Positions 29,001-37,630 are shown, numbered from the stretch's first letter. The stretch is DNA of 64,000 nt from Acidobacteria bacterium RIFCSPLOWO2_12_FULL_66_21 (GCA_001767455.1 MELC01000067.1:1-64000), one strand, 5' to 3'. Notes: generated by a model not told the origin, from the sequence alone. Program-made: numbers and translations.

Positions 29001-29102
29001 GCGCACGTTGCGCAGCGATGGCGCGGGCGCATAGCCAGACCCCGCCAACGCAGCCGAGAGTCCGAGCAACATGAGGAGGAGGAAGCAACGGATTGATCGC
29101 AT
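26082..29102 (-). CDS. Large secreted glycoside-hydrolase-like protein with coding tandem repeat
   Basis: About 1006 residues from the ATG at 29102 (signal peptide MRSIRCFLLLMLLGLSAALAG); a start at 29138 would add 12 residues. An N-terminal beta-sandwich (to about 250) is followed by a central barrel-like region containing MVGWCVNDYQIDIAL, YAFDHTFLGYPG and ELGADHLLFAPSN, reminiscent of clan GH-D/GH31-like enzymes, then C-terminal beta domains. A confident family cannot be given. The stretch GLRNPSRDGNPSRDG...VAQPFRAAS is encoded by repeat element B with six 18-bp units and splits the N-terminal domain. It is coupled to a secreted cyclophilin. Confidence 0.65.
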   Translation of the reverse strand: MRSIRCFLLLMLLGLSAALAGSGYAPAPSLRNVRIRAEFGARGLSALTDTALAHTFQFTSDDFSVTVGGQTFDSRSLPAPSRTVAKDRVTYAWAAGAYRVEVVYELQPDWRFISKQISIDVAGSPEGLRNPSRDGNPSRDGNPPRDGNPSRDGNPSRDGNPSRDGVVAQPFRAASPSTYHVDDVRVFRSSLGEPIKDVYVPKSARTNLGTGDYGAAIRLDGGRGLLAVVQNPFLEFTRDGNAFSIHYKPDMDWTAERGRFAADRGLIAPYALTGRMEPDRMIPEWRLKPPQPLAPGMDEGEIAAFTSLVHSFLLYRPEKPLNLMVGWCVNDYQIDIALPEGRAEYKRVIDRAAELGADHLLFAPSNSALSRREESKDDWSWEHTLWLGLGQKIRKGEWDPRTSAIPPSVQEMLDYAKTRNVRLVAYVYPVLPFSQNAEWLVSPADNPSRKYASLGVRSLQDWLIDELVAFHDKTGIGGYAFDHTFLGYPGTSRYAQWAGWRRVMEELRRRLPDIAIDGRQAYHLYGPWTWLAGSYPHPTANDEQPESFVPFPDLHFDRVSADRERYTAYRYRKYEFAPNEIVPGFANHQTSRADDTGDMPQRRTDDRGAVLLPLRERDWDYLGWKYSLLSSIATAGWNNVLNMIPARDPEEYKSFSEADRTWFRGWIDWTAANKEYLRHTRMILGQPAIGKVDGTSAIVGDSGYIFLFNPNGRQLDAAFVLDDTIGLKASAGASFALEEMYPVEGRLRGKPAAGFWSARDRVSLPMDGGSALVLRLRPAPEVREPMLFNVTGRASLANGAIALTGVRGEAGTSIDGLVVLPLGASAATVTVNGIAVASARIGGRVATVPLQFADARFRQYEPIVEYDPASAGGHIEGRFTIPQRIVDQLARRQKAWPIPWTAEDFRTTWLVPERLLLFVQIAEPDARWEARLKIDGRTVELKKAYSAVRTAPRTFVGFYADLSTLSADREHRFELDLPQLEPGRLQGVFFENVETEYTAAVMVGAA
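28582..28735. repeat. Two-hairpin element B with six 18-bp tandem units
   Basis: Hairpins GCAGCCCTGAAGGGCTGC (28582-28599) and GCAGCCCTTCAGGGCTGC (28718-28735) flank complementary GCAAC/GTTGC and six units of CCGTCTCGCGAGGGGTTG (28609-28716; the first and fourth vary by one base). The array is in frame with the host gene and encodes SRDGNP six times. It shares the hairpin and the 18-bp period with element A. Confidence 0.85.
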
Positions 29103-29140
29103 GGGTGAGATTCTGGCCGCGGCGCGAGGGGGATGCAACT

Positions 29141-29180
29141 AGTTGGTGAGTTGGTGAATTGGTGAGTTGGTGAATTGGTG
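29141..29180 (+). repeat. TTGGTGA(A/G) tandem repeat
   Basis: Five or so imperfect units of TTGGTGAAT/TTGGTGAGT between the glycosidase-like gene and the next gene. The same family recurs at 34336-34387. Confidence 0.75.
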
Positions 29181-29207
29181 GCGGGGCGTTATCAAGGAAT
29201 GCGCCCG

Positions 29208-29249
29208 AGCGAGGCGGAGCCTCTCGACGGTCTGAGGCGGAGCCTCGCT
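29208..29249. repeat. Two-hairpin element E (GAGGCGGAGCCTC)
   Basis: Two hairpins GAGGC-gga-GCCTC at 29211-29223 and 29234-29246 with a perfect outer pair AGCGAGGC (29208-29215) / GCCTCGCT (29242-29249). It sits about 50 bp upstream of the 1042-residue protein gene and has the same layout as elements A-D. Confidence 0.6.
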
Positions 29250-29295
29250 AGAGCTGGGAGGCGAAAACCGTTGAGTCCAGACGGATCGCCGAATA

Positions 29296-32200
29296 ATGAT
29301 AGCGGCAATGAAACGGCGACTCTCTGCCGGTGGACTGGCTGCCGTGCTTGTGCTGGGGACGCTCGGGTCCCGCACGCTCGACGCGCAGTCCTTCGTGCCG
29401 GCGACCGATATCGTTGTCCCCGGCGGCACCGCCGGAGTCGCCGAGGCCATGGGAATGCCGCCTCCCGATCTGGCGGTGTTCATCCCGGAGCTGGTGCGGC
29501 GTATCTACGCGGTGCCCCAGGGCAGGAACGCGCGGGTCGATCGTCTACAGGACGTGTTCCGCTCGTACCTGGACGCGGTCGACCAGTTCGACCAGGCGCT
29601 CTCCGGGGTGCAGACGCGGGGCGGCGCGGTATCGTTGACGCTCGCCGCCAAGAAGGGGGGGCGCGAGCATTTGAAGGACGTCCTCGACGGCCTGGGGCTC
29701 ACGCTTCGGGAGCATTCGCAGAAGTATTCCGTCGAGGCCGGAGGAGACAAGCCCGCCGTACTGTCGCCGCTCTTCCACCGTCTCGGTGTGGATCCCGTGC
29801 AGATCGCGCGTCGCCTGAACGAGGGCGATTCCATTCGCATCGAGGTCACGTCGGACGTCGTCCCGCTGCCGCTGGACGCCGCGACATGGAGCCACGTCAT
29901 TCTTCAGGAGAAGGTCCCCCCCTCGCGCCTGTTCGCACGGGTGATGAGCGAGCGGCGAGCCGCGTTGCTCGCACACGGGCTGGCGTGGCTGGACGACGAG
30001 ACGTTGCTCTACCTCGCGCACAATCCCGACCTGCTGCGGAAGCTGTACGAAGATCACGCCCCGGTGTTCGCCGGGTTCGGCCGCAGCGTGCGCGTCCGCG
30101 AAAACAGGATCGCGGTCCCCGGCGGGAGCGCCGCCGAGCCGCTGTGGGAAACAGTCGTGGACGAGAAGGTCGACCGCCCGGATCGGTTCATCCGGAGCCT
30201 TCTCGAGAAACAGGATGGCCGTCTTGCCTATTTCTATGATGCCATCGCGAGTCTGGATGCGCCCCATGCTCGCTTCGCGCTCGGCCTCTGGATCCCGGAC
30301 TCCACGCTGCGCGCCGAGCGTTTCAGAGCCCTGACGGCGACGAGCAGGGATGGCTTGGTTGCGCTGCAGCCGAAGACGTTTCCGTTCGTACGCCTGCCCC
30401 TGGATCTGGCGATCGTGCTCGCGCGGATCCGCGTGCAACCCGACGGTGTGCCGGCGGCGCCGAGCACCCGCGCCCTTTGGGACATGGTGTTCGCCAGCGC
30501 GGACATCCCCGACGATCCGGCGAAGGAACTCAAGAATCTCCGGCCGGACGGCGTCATGGACGCCGCGTGGCTGGCCGACAAGACGATGACGGTGGTGCGC
30601 ACGACGGAACGGGCGGAACGACTCGACACGATCGCGTTCGGCCAGCGTGTAATGGGCGGCGCGCCCGATGCCGCCCTTCCGGACGTGCTCATGGCCTTGC
30701 GCGGGTTCATGCAGTTCCGCATGCTGATGTTGACGCTGGATCGCATGGGCGTCGCGGACCCGGCCCTTTTTGCGGCGGCCGCCCGGCGCGCCCGCTCCAT
30801 CGGGGCATTCGGGCCGGATCGCGCGTTCTTCGTGCTGGCGCAGTTCCAGCCCTCGCTCGCGCTGGTGGCGCGCATGCACGCGGCGCGATCGCTCGACGGT
30901 CCCCGCGCGCATCAACTCGTGCGCGACCTGGTCGCGATCGAGCCGGCGCACGAGGGGTACCGGGGCGCCGTCGCCCGATGGCTCGACCAGTCCCTGCTGG
31001 CGGCGCTGCCCGCGGCGACGGACGTCTCCGACGAGATGCGCCTGCTGCAGGCGCTTGCCGGCCGGCACGAGCACCCCGGGCCGGCGCGCACGATCGAATT
31101 CGAGGACCGCACATATCGGGTCGATCTACCCGGCGCGGAACTGCGCCGGCTGACCGAAGTCAGGCGCAGGCAGGGAGGCCACGACCTCTCCGACGTCCTC
31201 GCCTTTGCGCGCGCCGTGCGGCATCTGGCCCTGCTCAATCCCACGACGGCCACGGTGGCTGACGTGCGCGGGGCGGCCGAGATGCTCCAACGGACGGGTG
31301 CCGTGTTCAAGCCGGACAAGATCGCTCCGCCGGGTGTCGAGCGAACCCGCGATCCGCGGGCAGTGCTCGCGAAGACGCTCAAGGATCTCGGCAGGATCGC
31401 GAAGCCGCAGGACGTGCAGAAGGCGCCGGAGGCCGCCGGGCCCCTGTACGAACTCAGCGATGCCCTGTTGGCACGGACGCTGATGGCGTGCACCTATGCG
31501 CTGGCGATTGGCGATGCGGGAGGGACGGTGCTGCTCGCCGCGGACCCGTCCCGGCGCCACGACTTCGGCCTCCTCGATGCCGACGAGGAGCGGCGCCGGC
31601 GCACGCCCTGGCTGCTCCCGGCCGAACAGCTCGACGCCGGCGTCCCGTGGCACGTGCTTGGCTCCGCGCTGGCGCTGGACGTCGGGTTGTCGCGCCTGGC
31701 GCTGCGGCGCGTGTCCGGCGACAAGGCGGTCGAGCACCCCGAGGCGGTGAACGCGACCGACCAGCGGACCTTCATGCGAAGCCTGGCGCTGCTGGATCCC
31801 ACCGCGCTCGTCGACGCGGAGCGCGACGAAATAGCGGCGGCCATCGCCCGCGGGCGGGCTCGAGTCGCCGCCGCCGACGCGGCCGCGCTCGAGACGATCG
31901 CGCGCGAGATTCATCCGCTCGCGGTTGACGGGCTGCGCCGGCGCGCCCTCCGGTGGACGCTCGCGAACGCGCCCGCGCACCTCGGGCAGTGGCTGTCCAT
32001 GGCGGAACTGGCCGCGCTCGGCACGCCGTCGGCGCCGCTCCACCCATGGGGCATGTCGGGGCTCGTCGTCGGCGCCTGTTTGTGCACGACGCTGCACACG
32101 GACATGCCGTGGCACATCCTCGCCGGGCAGACGTCGCTCGGCATGCTGCCGGCGAACGTCGCCGATCTCAATCTGCGCGTGCTCGAGATCTCCGCCGGGA

Positions 32201-32424
32201 TGAAGATCCCGGCCGCACTCGGCAAGCCGATTCTCGCCGCCGCGCTGCAGGCCTTCCTGGACGAAGCGAACCCATCGGATGGCGACGACTGGATGACGCT
32301 CGTGCGCACGGCGCAGCGGCTCACGCGGGAAGATATCGAGGACTACATGGCCGCATTGACCGCAAACGGCACCCTCGTGCCCACCGGCGCAATCACCGCG
32401 GCCATCACGGCAGGGCGCCGATGA
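29296..32424 (+). CDS. Very large secreted protein of unknown function
   Basis: 1042 residues with a signal peptide (MKRRLSAGGLAAVLVLGTLG...LDAQ; ATG at 29296, or the ATG at 29308 for a cleaner start). No recognised domain. The sequence is strongly alpha-helical and Ala/Leu/Arg-rich, with regularly spaced helices reminiscent of a helical-repeat scaffold, and few cysteines. The sections FRALTATSRDGLVALQPKTFPF and FMQFRMLMLTLDRMG are unremarkable individually. The stop codon overlaps the start of a VWA-domain protein (ATGA), so the two are made together and may act as a complex in the periplasm. Function unknown. Confidence 0.8.
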   Translation: MIAAMKRRLSAGGLAAVLVLGTLGSRTLDAQSFVPATDIVVPGGTAGVAEAMGMPPPDLAVFIPELVRRIYAVPQGRNARVDRLQDVFRSYLDAVDQFDQALSGVQTRGGAVSLTLAAKKGGREHLKDVLDGLGLTLREHSQKYSVEAGGDKPAVLSPLFHRLGVDPVQIARRLNEGDSIRIEVTSDVVPLPLDAATWSHVILQEKVPPSRLFARVMSERRAALLAHGLAWLDDETLLYLAHNPDLLRKLYEDHAPVFAGFGRSVRVRENRIAVPGGSAAEPLWETVVDEKVDRPDRFIRSLLEKQDGRLAYFYDAIASLDAPHARFALGLWIPDSTLRAERFRALTATSRDGLVALQPKTFPFVRLPLDLAIVLARIRVQPDGVPAAPSTRALWDMVFASADIPDDPAKELKNLRPDGVMDAAWLADKTMTVVRTTERAERLDTIAFGQRVMGGAPDAALPDVLMALRGFMQFRMLMLTLDRMGVADPALFAAAARRARSIGAFGPDRAFFVLAQFQPSLALVARMHAARSLDGPRAHQLVRDLVAIEPAHEGYRGAVARWLDQSLLAALPAATDVSDEMRLLQALAGRHEHPGPARTIEFEDRTYRVDLPGAELRRLTEVRRRQGGHDLSDVLAFARAVRHLALLNPTTATVADVRGAAEMLQRTGAVFKPDKIAPPGVERTRDPRAVLAKTLKDLGRIAKPQDVQKAPEAAGPLYELSDALLARTLMACTYALAIGDAGGTVLLAADPSRRHDFGLLDADEERRRRTPWLLPAEQLDAGVPWHVLGSALALDVGLSRLALRRVSGDKAVEHPEAVNATDQRTFMRSLALLDPTALVDAERDEIAAAIARGRARVAAADAAALETIAREIHPLAVDGLRRRALRWTLANAPAHLGQWLSMAELAALGTPSAPLHPWGMSGLVVGACLCTTLHTDMPWHILAGQTSLGMLPANVADLNLRVLEISAGMKIPAALGKPILAAALQAFLDEANPSDGDDWMTLVRTAQRLTREDIEDYMAALTANGTLVPTGAITAAITAGRR

Positions 32425-33560
32425 CGCTGCGGCTGCTCGTCCTCGCCGTGTGTGCCATTGGCGCCGGCGCCGCGCAGACGCCGCCGCCCGGGAGCGCACC
32501 ATCGGTGTCGATCGTCTCGCCGGCCGAGGGCACCTATCTCAGCGGCCCGGTGCTCCTGCGCGCGATAATCAATCCCTCCCGAGCCGTCGCCAACGCCGTC
32601 TTCTACGCCGACGGCGAGCAGGTCTGCTCGATCTCCCGTCCCCCGTTCGAGTGCGACTGGGACGCCGGCGGCCCCGTGATCGAGCACCACATTCGGCTGG
32701 TCGCCACGTTGAGGGCCGGGGGGCGGATCGTCCGGACGGTGCGGACCAAGGGTGTCGGGTACGCCGAAAACGTGGACGTGGACGTGGTGCAGGTCACGGC
32801 CACGGTGTCGAAGGACGGGCACTTCGTGCACGGCCTGCCGGCCTCGGCCTTTCACGTGTGGGAGGATGGGGTCCCGCAGACAATCACGAGCTTCTCGGAC
32901 TCCAGCGTCCCGCTCGATCTCGTGGTCGCCGTGGACATCAGCGGCAGCATGGCCGCCGCGATGCCCCGGCTCAGGACGGCGGCTCGCGAGTTCCTCACCG
33001 CGATCCCGGAGAAGGACACGGTCACGCTGCTGGCGTTCAACGACAATATCTTCCCGCTCGCCCGCAAGGCGACGAGCACCGCCGACCGGGCGGGCGCCGT
33101 CGAGCGGCTCGCCCCCTGGGGCATGACCGCGCTCTACGACGTGGTCATCAAGTCGATCGAGCTCCTCGGCACCCGCAGGGGCCGAAAGGCGATGGTCGTC
33201 TTCACCGACGGCGAGGACCAGGGGAGCCACGCGACCCTGGACGACGCGCTGGCACGCGTGCAGGAGACGGACGCCGCGATCTTCATGATCGGGCAGGGGC
33301 GGGGAACGTCTCTCGAGAATCTCCAGAAAGTGATGCACCGGCTCGCCGAGCCGACCGGCGGGCGCGCGGTGTTCACCCAGAAGGTCGATGACCTGCAGAA
33401 GGTGTTCCGGGAACTGCTCGACGAGCTGTCCAACCAGTACCTGATCGCGTATGCCCCGACGAACACGAAGCGCGACGGCACGTCGCGCACGATCAAGGTG
33501 CAGGTGGACGGCTACCGCCACGTTCGCGCACGGCAGGGATACCGCGCTCCAAGCAGGTAG
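32421..33560 (+). CDS. Secreted VWFA-related protein (acidobacterial type)
   Basis: 379 residues from the ATG at 32421; the longer frame upstream only overlaps the previous gene. Signal peptide MTLRLLVLAVCAIGAGAAQ. An Ig-like segment follows (SIVSPAEGTYLSGPVLLRA), then VDVVQVTATVSKDGHFVHGLPASAFHVWEDG, a hallmark of the VWFA-related family expanded in Acidobacteriota, and a VWA domain with the MIDAS motif DISGS and later TALYD and FTDGED. Likely a periplasmic or secreted protein-interaction module, with the 1042-residue protein as the obvious candidate partner. Confidence 0.9.
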   Translation: MTLRLLVLAVCAIGAGAAQTPPPGSAPSVSIVSPAEGTYLSGPVLLRAIINPSRAVANAVFYADGEQVCSISRPPFECDWDAGGPVIEHHIRLVATLRAGGRIVRTVRTKGVGYAENVDVDVVQVTATVSKDGHFVHGLPASAFHVWEDGVPQTITSFSDSSVPLDLVVAVDISGSMAAAMPRLRTAAREFLTAIPEKDTVTLLAFNDNIFPLARKATSTADRAGAVERLAPWGMTALYDVVIKSIELLGTRRGRKAMVVFTDGEDQGSHATLDDALARVQETDAAIFMIGQGRGTSLENLQKVMHRLAEPTGGRAVFTQKVDDLQKVFRELLDELSNQYLIAYAPTNTKRDGTSRTIKVQVDGYRHVRARQGYRAPSR

Positions 33561-34304
33561 TTACCGATCGCCCTTGGGTTTCCCCGTCATCGGCACGAAG
33601 AGGACTGGAACCGTGCGAAGCGTCTCGGTGCCGGTGGTCGTCCGGCGCAGGATGCGGAGCTCCTGGATGACGGATCCGACGGGGATGGCCATCAGCCCGC
33701 CGGCCCGCAGTTGATCGACCAGCGCCTGCGGCACTTCCTCGGGCGCCGCCGTCACCATGATCCGATCGTACGGGGCGTGTTCGGGCCAGCCGAAATACCC
33801 GTTGCCGGTGCGCACGTGCACGTTGCGATGTCCGAGCCGTGCCAGCGTCTCCCGCGCGCGGTCGGCCAGGGGCGCAACGATCTCGATGGTGTACACGTCC
33901 CTGACGAGGACGCTCAGAATCGCGGCCTGGTAGCCCGAACCCGTGCCGATCTCGAGCACACGATGCCCTGGCTCGAGTTCCAGCGCCTCGGTCATCAAGG
34001 CCACGATGTACGGTTGTGAGATGGTCTGGTCGTAGCCGATGGGCAACGGCCCGTCTTGATAGGCGTGGCCGCGCGAACGCTCGGGGATGAACAGGTGCCG
34101 CGGCACCTTCAGCATGGCGTCGAGGACGCGCGGGCTGCGGATGCCGCGCGCCTTGATCTGCCGGTCCACCATCCGCTGGCGCTCGGCGTCCCTGTCCGGC
34201 GACGTACGCTGCAGCGCAATCGTTGTCATCGTGCAGGCGACAGCCGCGACGAATACCGCGAGGCGGGTAATTCGTGTCCTTGCCACGACGCCACCACTTT
34301 CCAT
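33561..34304 (-). CDS. pcm: Protein-L-isoaspartate O-methyltransferase with N-terminal export signal
   Basis: Repairs isoaspartyl residues by SAM-dependent methylation. 247 residues from the ATG at 34304. The SAM-binding motif is VLEIGTGSGYQAAIL, with LPIGYDQTISQPYIVALM and VTAAPEEVPQALVDQLRAGGLMAIPVG typical of PIMT. Unusually, the core is preceded by a hydrophobic signal or anchor (ITRLAVFVAAVACTMTTIAL), implying a periplasmic or membrane location. Frames extending to 34424 run into the TTGGTGA repeat and are unlikely to be translated. It ends tail to tail, with no gap, against the VWA gene. Confidence 0.9.
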   Translation of the reverse strand: MESGGVVARTRITRLAVFVAAVACTMTTIALQRTSPDRDAERQRMVDRQIKARGIRSPRVLDAMLKVPRHLFIPERSRGHAYQDGPLPIGYDQTISQPYIVALMTEALELEPGHRVLEIGTGSGYQAAILSVLVRDVYTIEIVAPLADRARETLARLGHRNVHVRTGNGYFGWPEHAPYDRIMVTAAPEEVPQALVDQLRAGGLMAIPVGSVIQELRILRRTTTGTETLRTVPVLFVPMTGKPKGDR

Positions 34305-34335
34305 TGTCGCGCCGCAGCGCGGGCGGGGGCAAATA

Positions 34336-34387
34336 ATTCGTGAATTGGTGAATTGGTGAGTTGGTGAGTTGGTGAATTGGTGAATTG
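34336..34387 (+). repeat. TTGGTGA(A/G) tandem repeat
   Basis: Six or so imperfect units of AATTGGTG/GAGTTGGTG upstream of the pcm start, in the divergent gap before the secreted hypothetical. Same family as 29141-29180. Confidence 0.75.
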
Positions 34388-34538
34388 CCGGCGGATTCCG
34401 AAGCGTGGCCGGATCGTGGCGCATGAATCAGCATTAACTGAGGTGGTCACAGAAGCGCGACCGGACCTGATTCTCATTGACCGCACCAGACCTGCCGGGT
34501 ATTCTCCCCCGTCGCACACTGCGTCTCGGAGGGCGCCA

Positions 34539-35261
34539 ATGCTCTTTCGGCTGACGGTATTCCTTGTCGCGAGTGTCGTCCTCGCCTCGCCGCTTCAGCA
34601 GCCTCTAGTAACGACGCGAGATACACGCGCGATTACCAAAGACGGGGCTTTGGCAGTCGAGACGTTCCTCGTGAATAACACCAACGAAATGATATCAGCC
34701 TGGAAGATCTCTCTTGAGTTCAGGCTGTCGAACGGAAGAGAGAGCGGACGAGCCATCACCCGAGAGTCGTTGGGCACTCTTGCCGGATTCGACAAAACCG
34801 GAATCGCGGCTCCCCCTCAAGGCACCGCGCGAGAGGTGATTCTAATCGGCGGCCCTCCCGATGTCACTATCGACTCTGCCACATGCACTGTCGAATGGGC
34901 CGTCTTCGCCGACGGAACGTGGATCGGTTCTTCGGAGGGTGTGGACGAGTTGTTCAAGCAGCGGGAACGCGAGGTTGCGGCGTGGGCGGTCGTGGCGGAT
35001 GCGATGCGAATCGGCAGTCGTGCGGGCGGCACGGGAGGATTGCGCGCGGCCCTCGACTATCTCGATCGTAATGACCAGGAGGATCGGGACCACCCGACCA
35101 AGAACGTTATGCGAGCGAACCTGCGACGTGCGCTCGCCCAGGACCGCGCGATTCGGGCAACGCCGGATGAGTTCATGCGAATTTGGACATCGAAAGCGGA
35201 CGCACGGGTCAAGGCGACATCGCAGTACCTAGTCCGGAGAGCTATGAGGACGGCACGATGA
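34539..35261 (+). CDS. Small secreted hypothetical protein
   Basis: 240 residues from the ATG at 34539, chosen because GGAGGG lies 6 bases upstream and the product then begins with a signal peptide (MLFRLTVFLVASVVLASPLQQ). The mature part begins with a beta-rich segment (ALAVETFLVNNTNEMISAWKI) that could be an Ig-like fold and ends in a helical, charged region. GC content looks lower than in neighbouring genes. The 98 bp to the next gene show no feature. No family recognised. Confidence 0.65.
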   Translation: MLFRLTVFLVASVVLASPLQQPLVTTRDTRAITKDGALAVETFLVNNTNEMISAWKISLEFRLSNGRESGRAITRESLGTLAGFDKTGIAAPPQGTAREVILIGGPPDVTIDSATCTVEWAVFADGTWIGSSEGVDELFKQREREVAAWAVVADAMRIGSRAGGTGGLRAALDYLDRNDQEDRDHPTKNVMRANLRRALAQDRAIRATPDEFMRIWTSKADARVKATSQYLVRRAMRTAR

Positions 35262-35359
35262 ACGTCCCTTTCGTGCAGTCCTTACCAAGGCCATCGCCAC
35301 GAATATGACCCAGAGAGCACCGCACGCCGCCATCGACGACATTGGCGTCCGGTTACATC

Positions 35360-37630
35360 TCATGGAAAGCGCACCTGCACCGGCTTCCCCTCGAAACTGA
35401 TTCGCTTCGTCCCCTTCTCTCCCGCGACGCGCACCTCAATCGCGCGCTTCAGCGGCGGCCGCATCTTCGATCCGCGTGCGAGCGAGAGAGTCAGGCGCCG
35501 GTCGGCATCGCGCCACGCCATCTCGATCCGCATGAACTCGCCCTTGCGGTAGTCGAACGTCTTCCCGTCATCCTCGTACAGCGAGAACGCGCCGTCGGCG
35601 CCTGGATAGACGACGAGCGCGAGGGGCGCATCGACCGGTTGATCGACGTACTGCTTCACCGGGCCGAGCGGCAGGATCGCGCCGGCGCGCACGTGCAGGG
35701 GCATCGTCTCGAGATCGACCATGCGCTCGATCTCGCGGCCGCCTTCCAGCTTCTCCTCCGTCCAGAAGTCGAACCAGGTGCCGCGCGGCAGGTACAGGCG
35801 GCGTACGGTCGCGCCCTTCTCGACGACGGGTGACACAAGAATGTCGCGGCCCCACAGGAACTGGTCCCCTCGCGCCGTGGCCACCGGATCGTCCGGATAG
35901 TGGAGCCAGAGCGCGCGCATCATCGGCACGCCGGTCGCGCAGCACTCGCGCGCCGCGCTGTAGGTGTACGGCAGCATGCGATACCGCAGCTCGAGGTACT
36001 TCTTGACGATCGGCTCGACCGCCGCATTGTGCAGCTCGCTGGCGTCGGGCTCCGCCGCTCCCCCGGTATAGCCGCGCACCTCCGAGTGTCCCAGCTCGCC
36101 CGTGTTCCAGCCCCACGGCAGCCGCAGGTGCCACGTGCGGCCGTGCGCGCGGAAGAGCGGACAGAACGTGCCGAACTGGAACCACCGCACGTGCAGCTCG
36201 CCGGTGTATTCCGGCGTCGGCACGAAGCCGCCGATGTCGGTCCCCCAGAACGGAATGCCCGACAGACTCGTGTTGATCGCGACCGGCACGTGCGTCTTCA
36301 GCGTCTCCCACGTGGAGTACACGTCACCGGACCAGAGGAACGCGCCGTAGCGCTGCATGCCGGGCGCGCCGTTGCGGTGGAGCGCGAACGGGCGCTCGTT
36401 CGGGCGCCAGAGCTGCGGCCCTTCCCAGTACATGCGGATCCGCGCCAGACGCGACGGCGCGTCGAGTCCGTCACCCTGATCCGGCCACCAGCCGTCGACG
36501 CCGAGGTCGTACACCGGCTTGTGGTACGGCCAGTAGCAGGGCACCGCGCGATCCTCCGGCCACTTGCCGTCGGGCGTGCGGCCGCTCGGCACCGCCTTCT
36601 CAGGCGTGCACGCGTCGTGCACGGTGCCGCTCATCCGCCGCCCTTCGATGACGGAGTGGAGGACGATGCGATAGTGCGCGGCGTGGAGGTCATCGATCAT
36701 CTGCTTCGGGTCGGGGAAGTTCTCCTTCTTCCACGTGAACTCGCCGTTGCGCGTGTTCCAGCCTGACGGCGTGAACTCCGTGCCCAGATAGATGAGCGCG
36801 TCGCACGGCAGTTGCTTCTCGCGGAAGGTCCGCGCGACCCACATGACTTCGTCGGGACCGCCGAGCGTCCGGTGTGACTGCATGTAGCCGAAGGTCCACA
36901 GCGCCGGCAGCTCCGCAAATCCCGTGACGCGCGCGTACTCGCCGACAATCTGCTTCGGATCGCGCGAGGCGGTGACGAAGACGTCGAGCGCCGCCGCGTT
37001 TGCGCTGAATGGAGTGAGCTTGCCATCGGCGCCGGTCAGATCGAAGGTGCCGAGGGGCTGATGGATGAAGAGCCCCCAGCCCTCCGTCCCAATCAGCCAC
37101 TGAATCGGCGCGCGTCCACCGTGCGTCCGAAGCTGATAGCCTCCCTGTCCGTTGCGCATGCGATCGACGACGCCCTTGCGATCGAACTGCGCCCCTCCCT
37201 CGCCGAATCCGAGCAGCGGTCCTTTCCCGAGGAGGAACGACAGGCCGCCGGACCCGGCGTCCAGCGTAAGCTTCTGCACCGGCTGGCCCTCGGCCGTTTC
37301 GACGTGGATCGTCGGCGGACCAGGCGTGAAGCGGACCGACAGGTTCCCGGCGCGGATCGGACCGAACGCGCCGCCGGCCGCGCGCCGAGCGGCGGATCGT
37401 CCGGACGCCGCCGCCACGAGCGCCCCATCGTCGGCGACAACGGTCGTGCCGGCGGGGAGAACCGTCAGGCGGACGGTCAATGGACTGACCGACGCCACGG
37501 CAATCTCAACCGGCTTGCCGCCAATCAGAATCGGCGCCGACTGGCCGCGGAGGACGCCGCCTGAGAAGAAAACACCGGCGCTTCCCGCGCCAAGCTGTTT
37601 CAATAGAGCACGACGGGAGATCGGAAGCAT
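35360..37630 (-). CDS. Glycoside hydrolase family 31 (TIM-barrel) enzyme, Tat-exported
   Basis: 756 residues from the ATG at 37630, giving a twin-arginine signal (SRRALLKQLGAGSAG). Longer upstream frames are antisense to the S9 peptidase. N-terminal beta-sandwich, GH31 barrel with GFGEGGAQFDRKG, the nucleophile region KPVYDLGVDGWWPDQGDG and the acid/base region QRYGAFLWSGDVYSTW, then IPFWGTDIGGF and C-terminal beta domains. GH31 includes alpha-glucosidases, alpha-xylosidases and related enzymes; the substrate is not determined. Divergent from the S9 peptidase with a LacI-type operator between. Confidence 0.88.
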   Translation of the reverse strand: MLPISRRALLKQLGAGSAGVFFSGGVLRGQSAPILIGGKPVEIAVASVSPLTVRLTVLPAGTTVVADDGALVAAASGRSAARRAAGGAFGPIRAGNLSVRFTPGPPTIHVETAEGQPVQKLTLDAGSGGLSFLLGKGPLLGFGEGGAQFDRKGVVDRMRNGQGGYQLRTHGGRAPIQWLIGTEGWGLFIHQPLGTFDLTGADGKLTPFSANAAALDVFVTASRDPKQIVGEYARVTGFAELPALWTFGYMQSHRTLGGPDEVMWVARTFREKQLPCDALIYLGTEFTPSGWNTRNGEFTWKKENFPDPKQMIDDLHAAHYRIVLHSVIEGRRMSGTVHDACTPEKAVPSGRTPDGKWPEDRAVPCYWPYHKPVYDLGVDGWWPDQGDGLDAPSRLARIRMYWEGPQLWRPNERPFALHRNGAPGMQRYGAFLWSGDVYSTWETLKTHVPVAINTSLSGIPFWGTDIGGFVPTPEYTGELHVRWFQFGTFCPLFRAHGRTWHLRLPWGWNTGELGHSEVRGYTGGAAEPDASELHNAAVEPIVKKYLELRYRMLPYTYSAARECCATGVPMMRALWLHYPDDPVATARGDQFLWGRDILVSPVVEKGATVRRLYLPRGTWFDFWTEEKLEGGREIERMVDLETMPLHVRAGAILPLGPVKQYVDQPVDAPLALVVYPGADGAFSLYEDDGKTFDYRKGEFMRIEMAWRDADRRLTLSLARGSKMRPPLKRAIEVRVAGEKGTKRISFEGKPVQVRFP

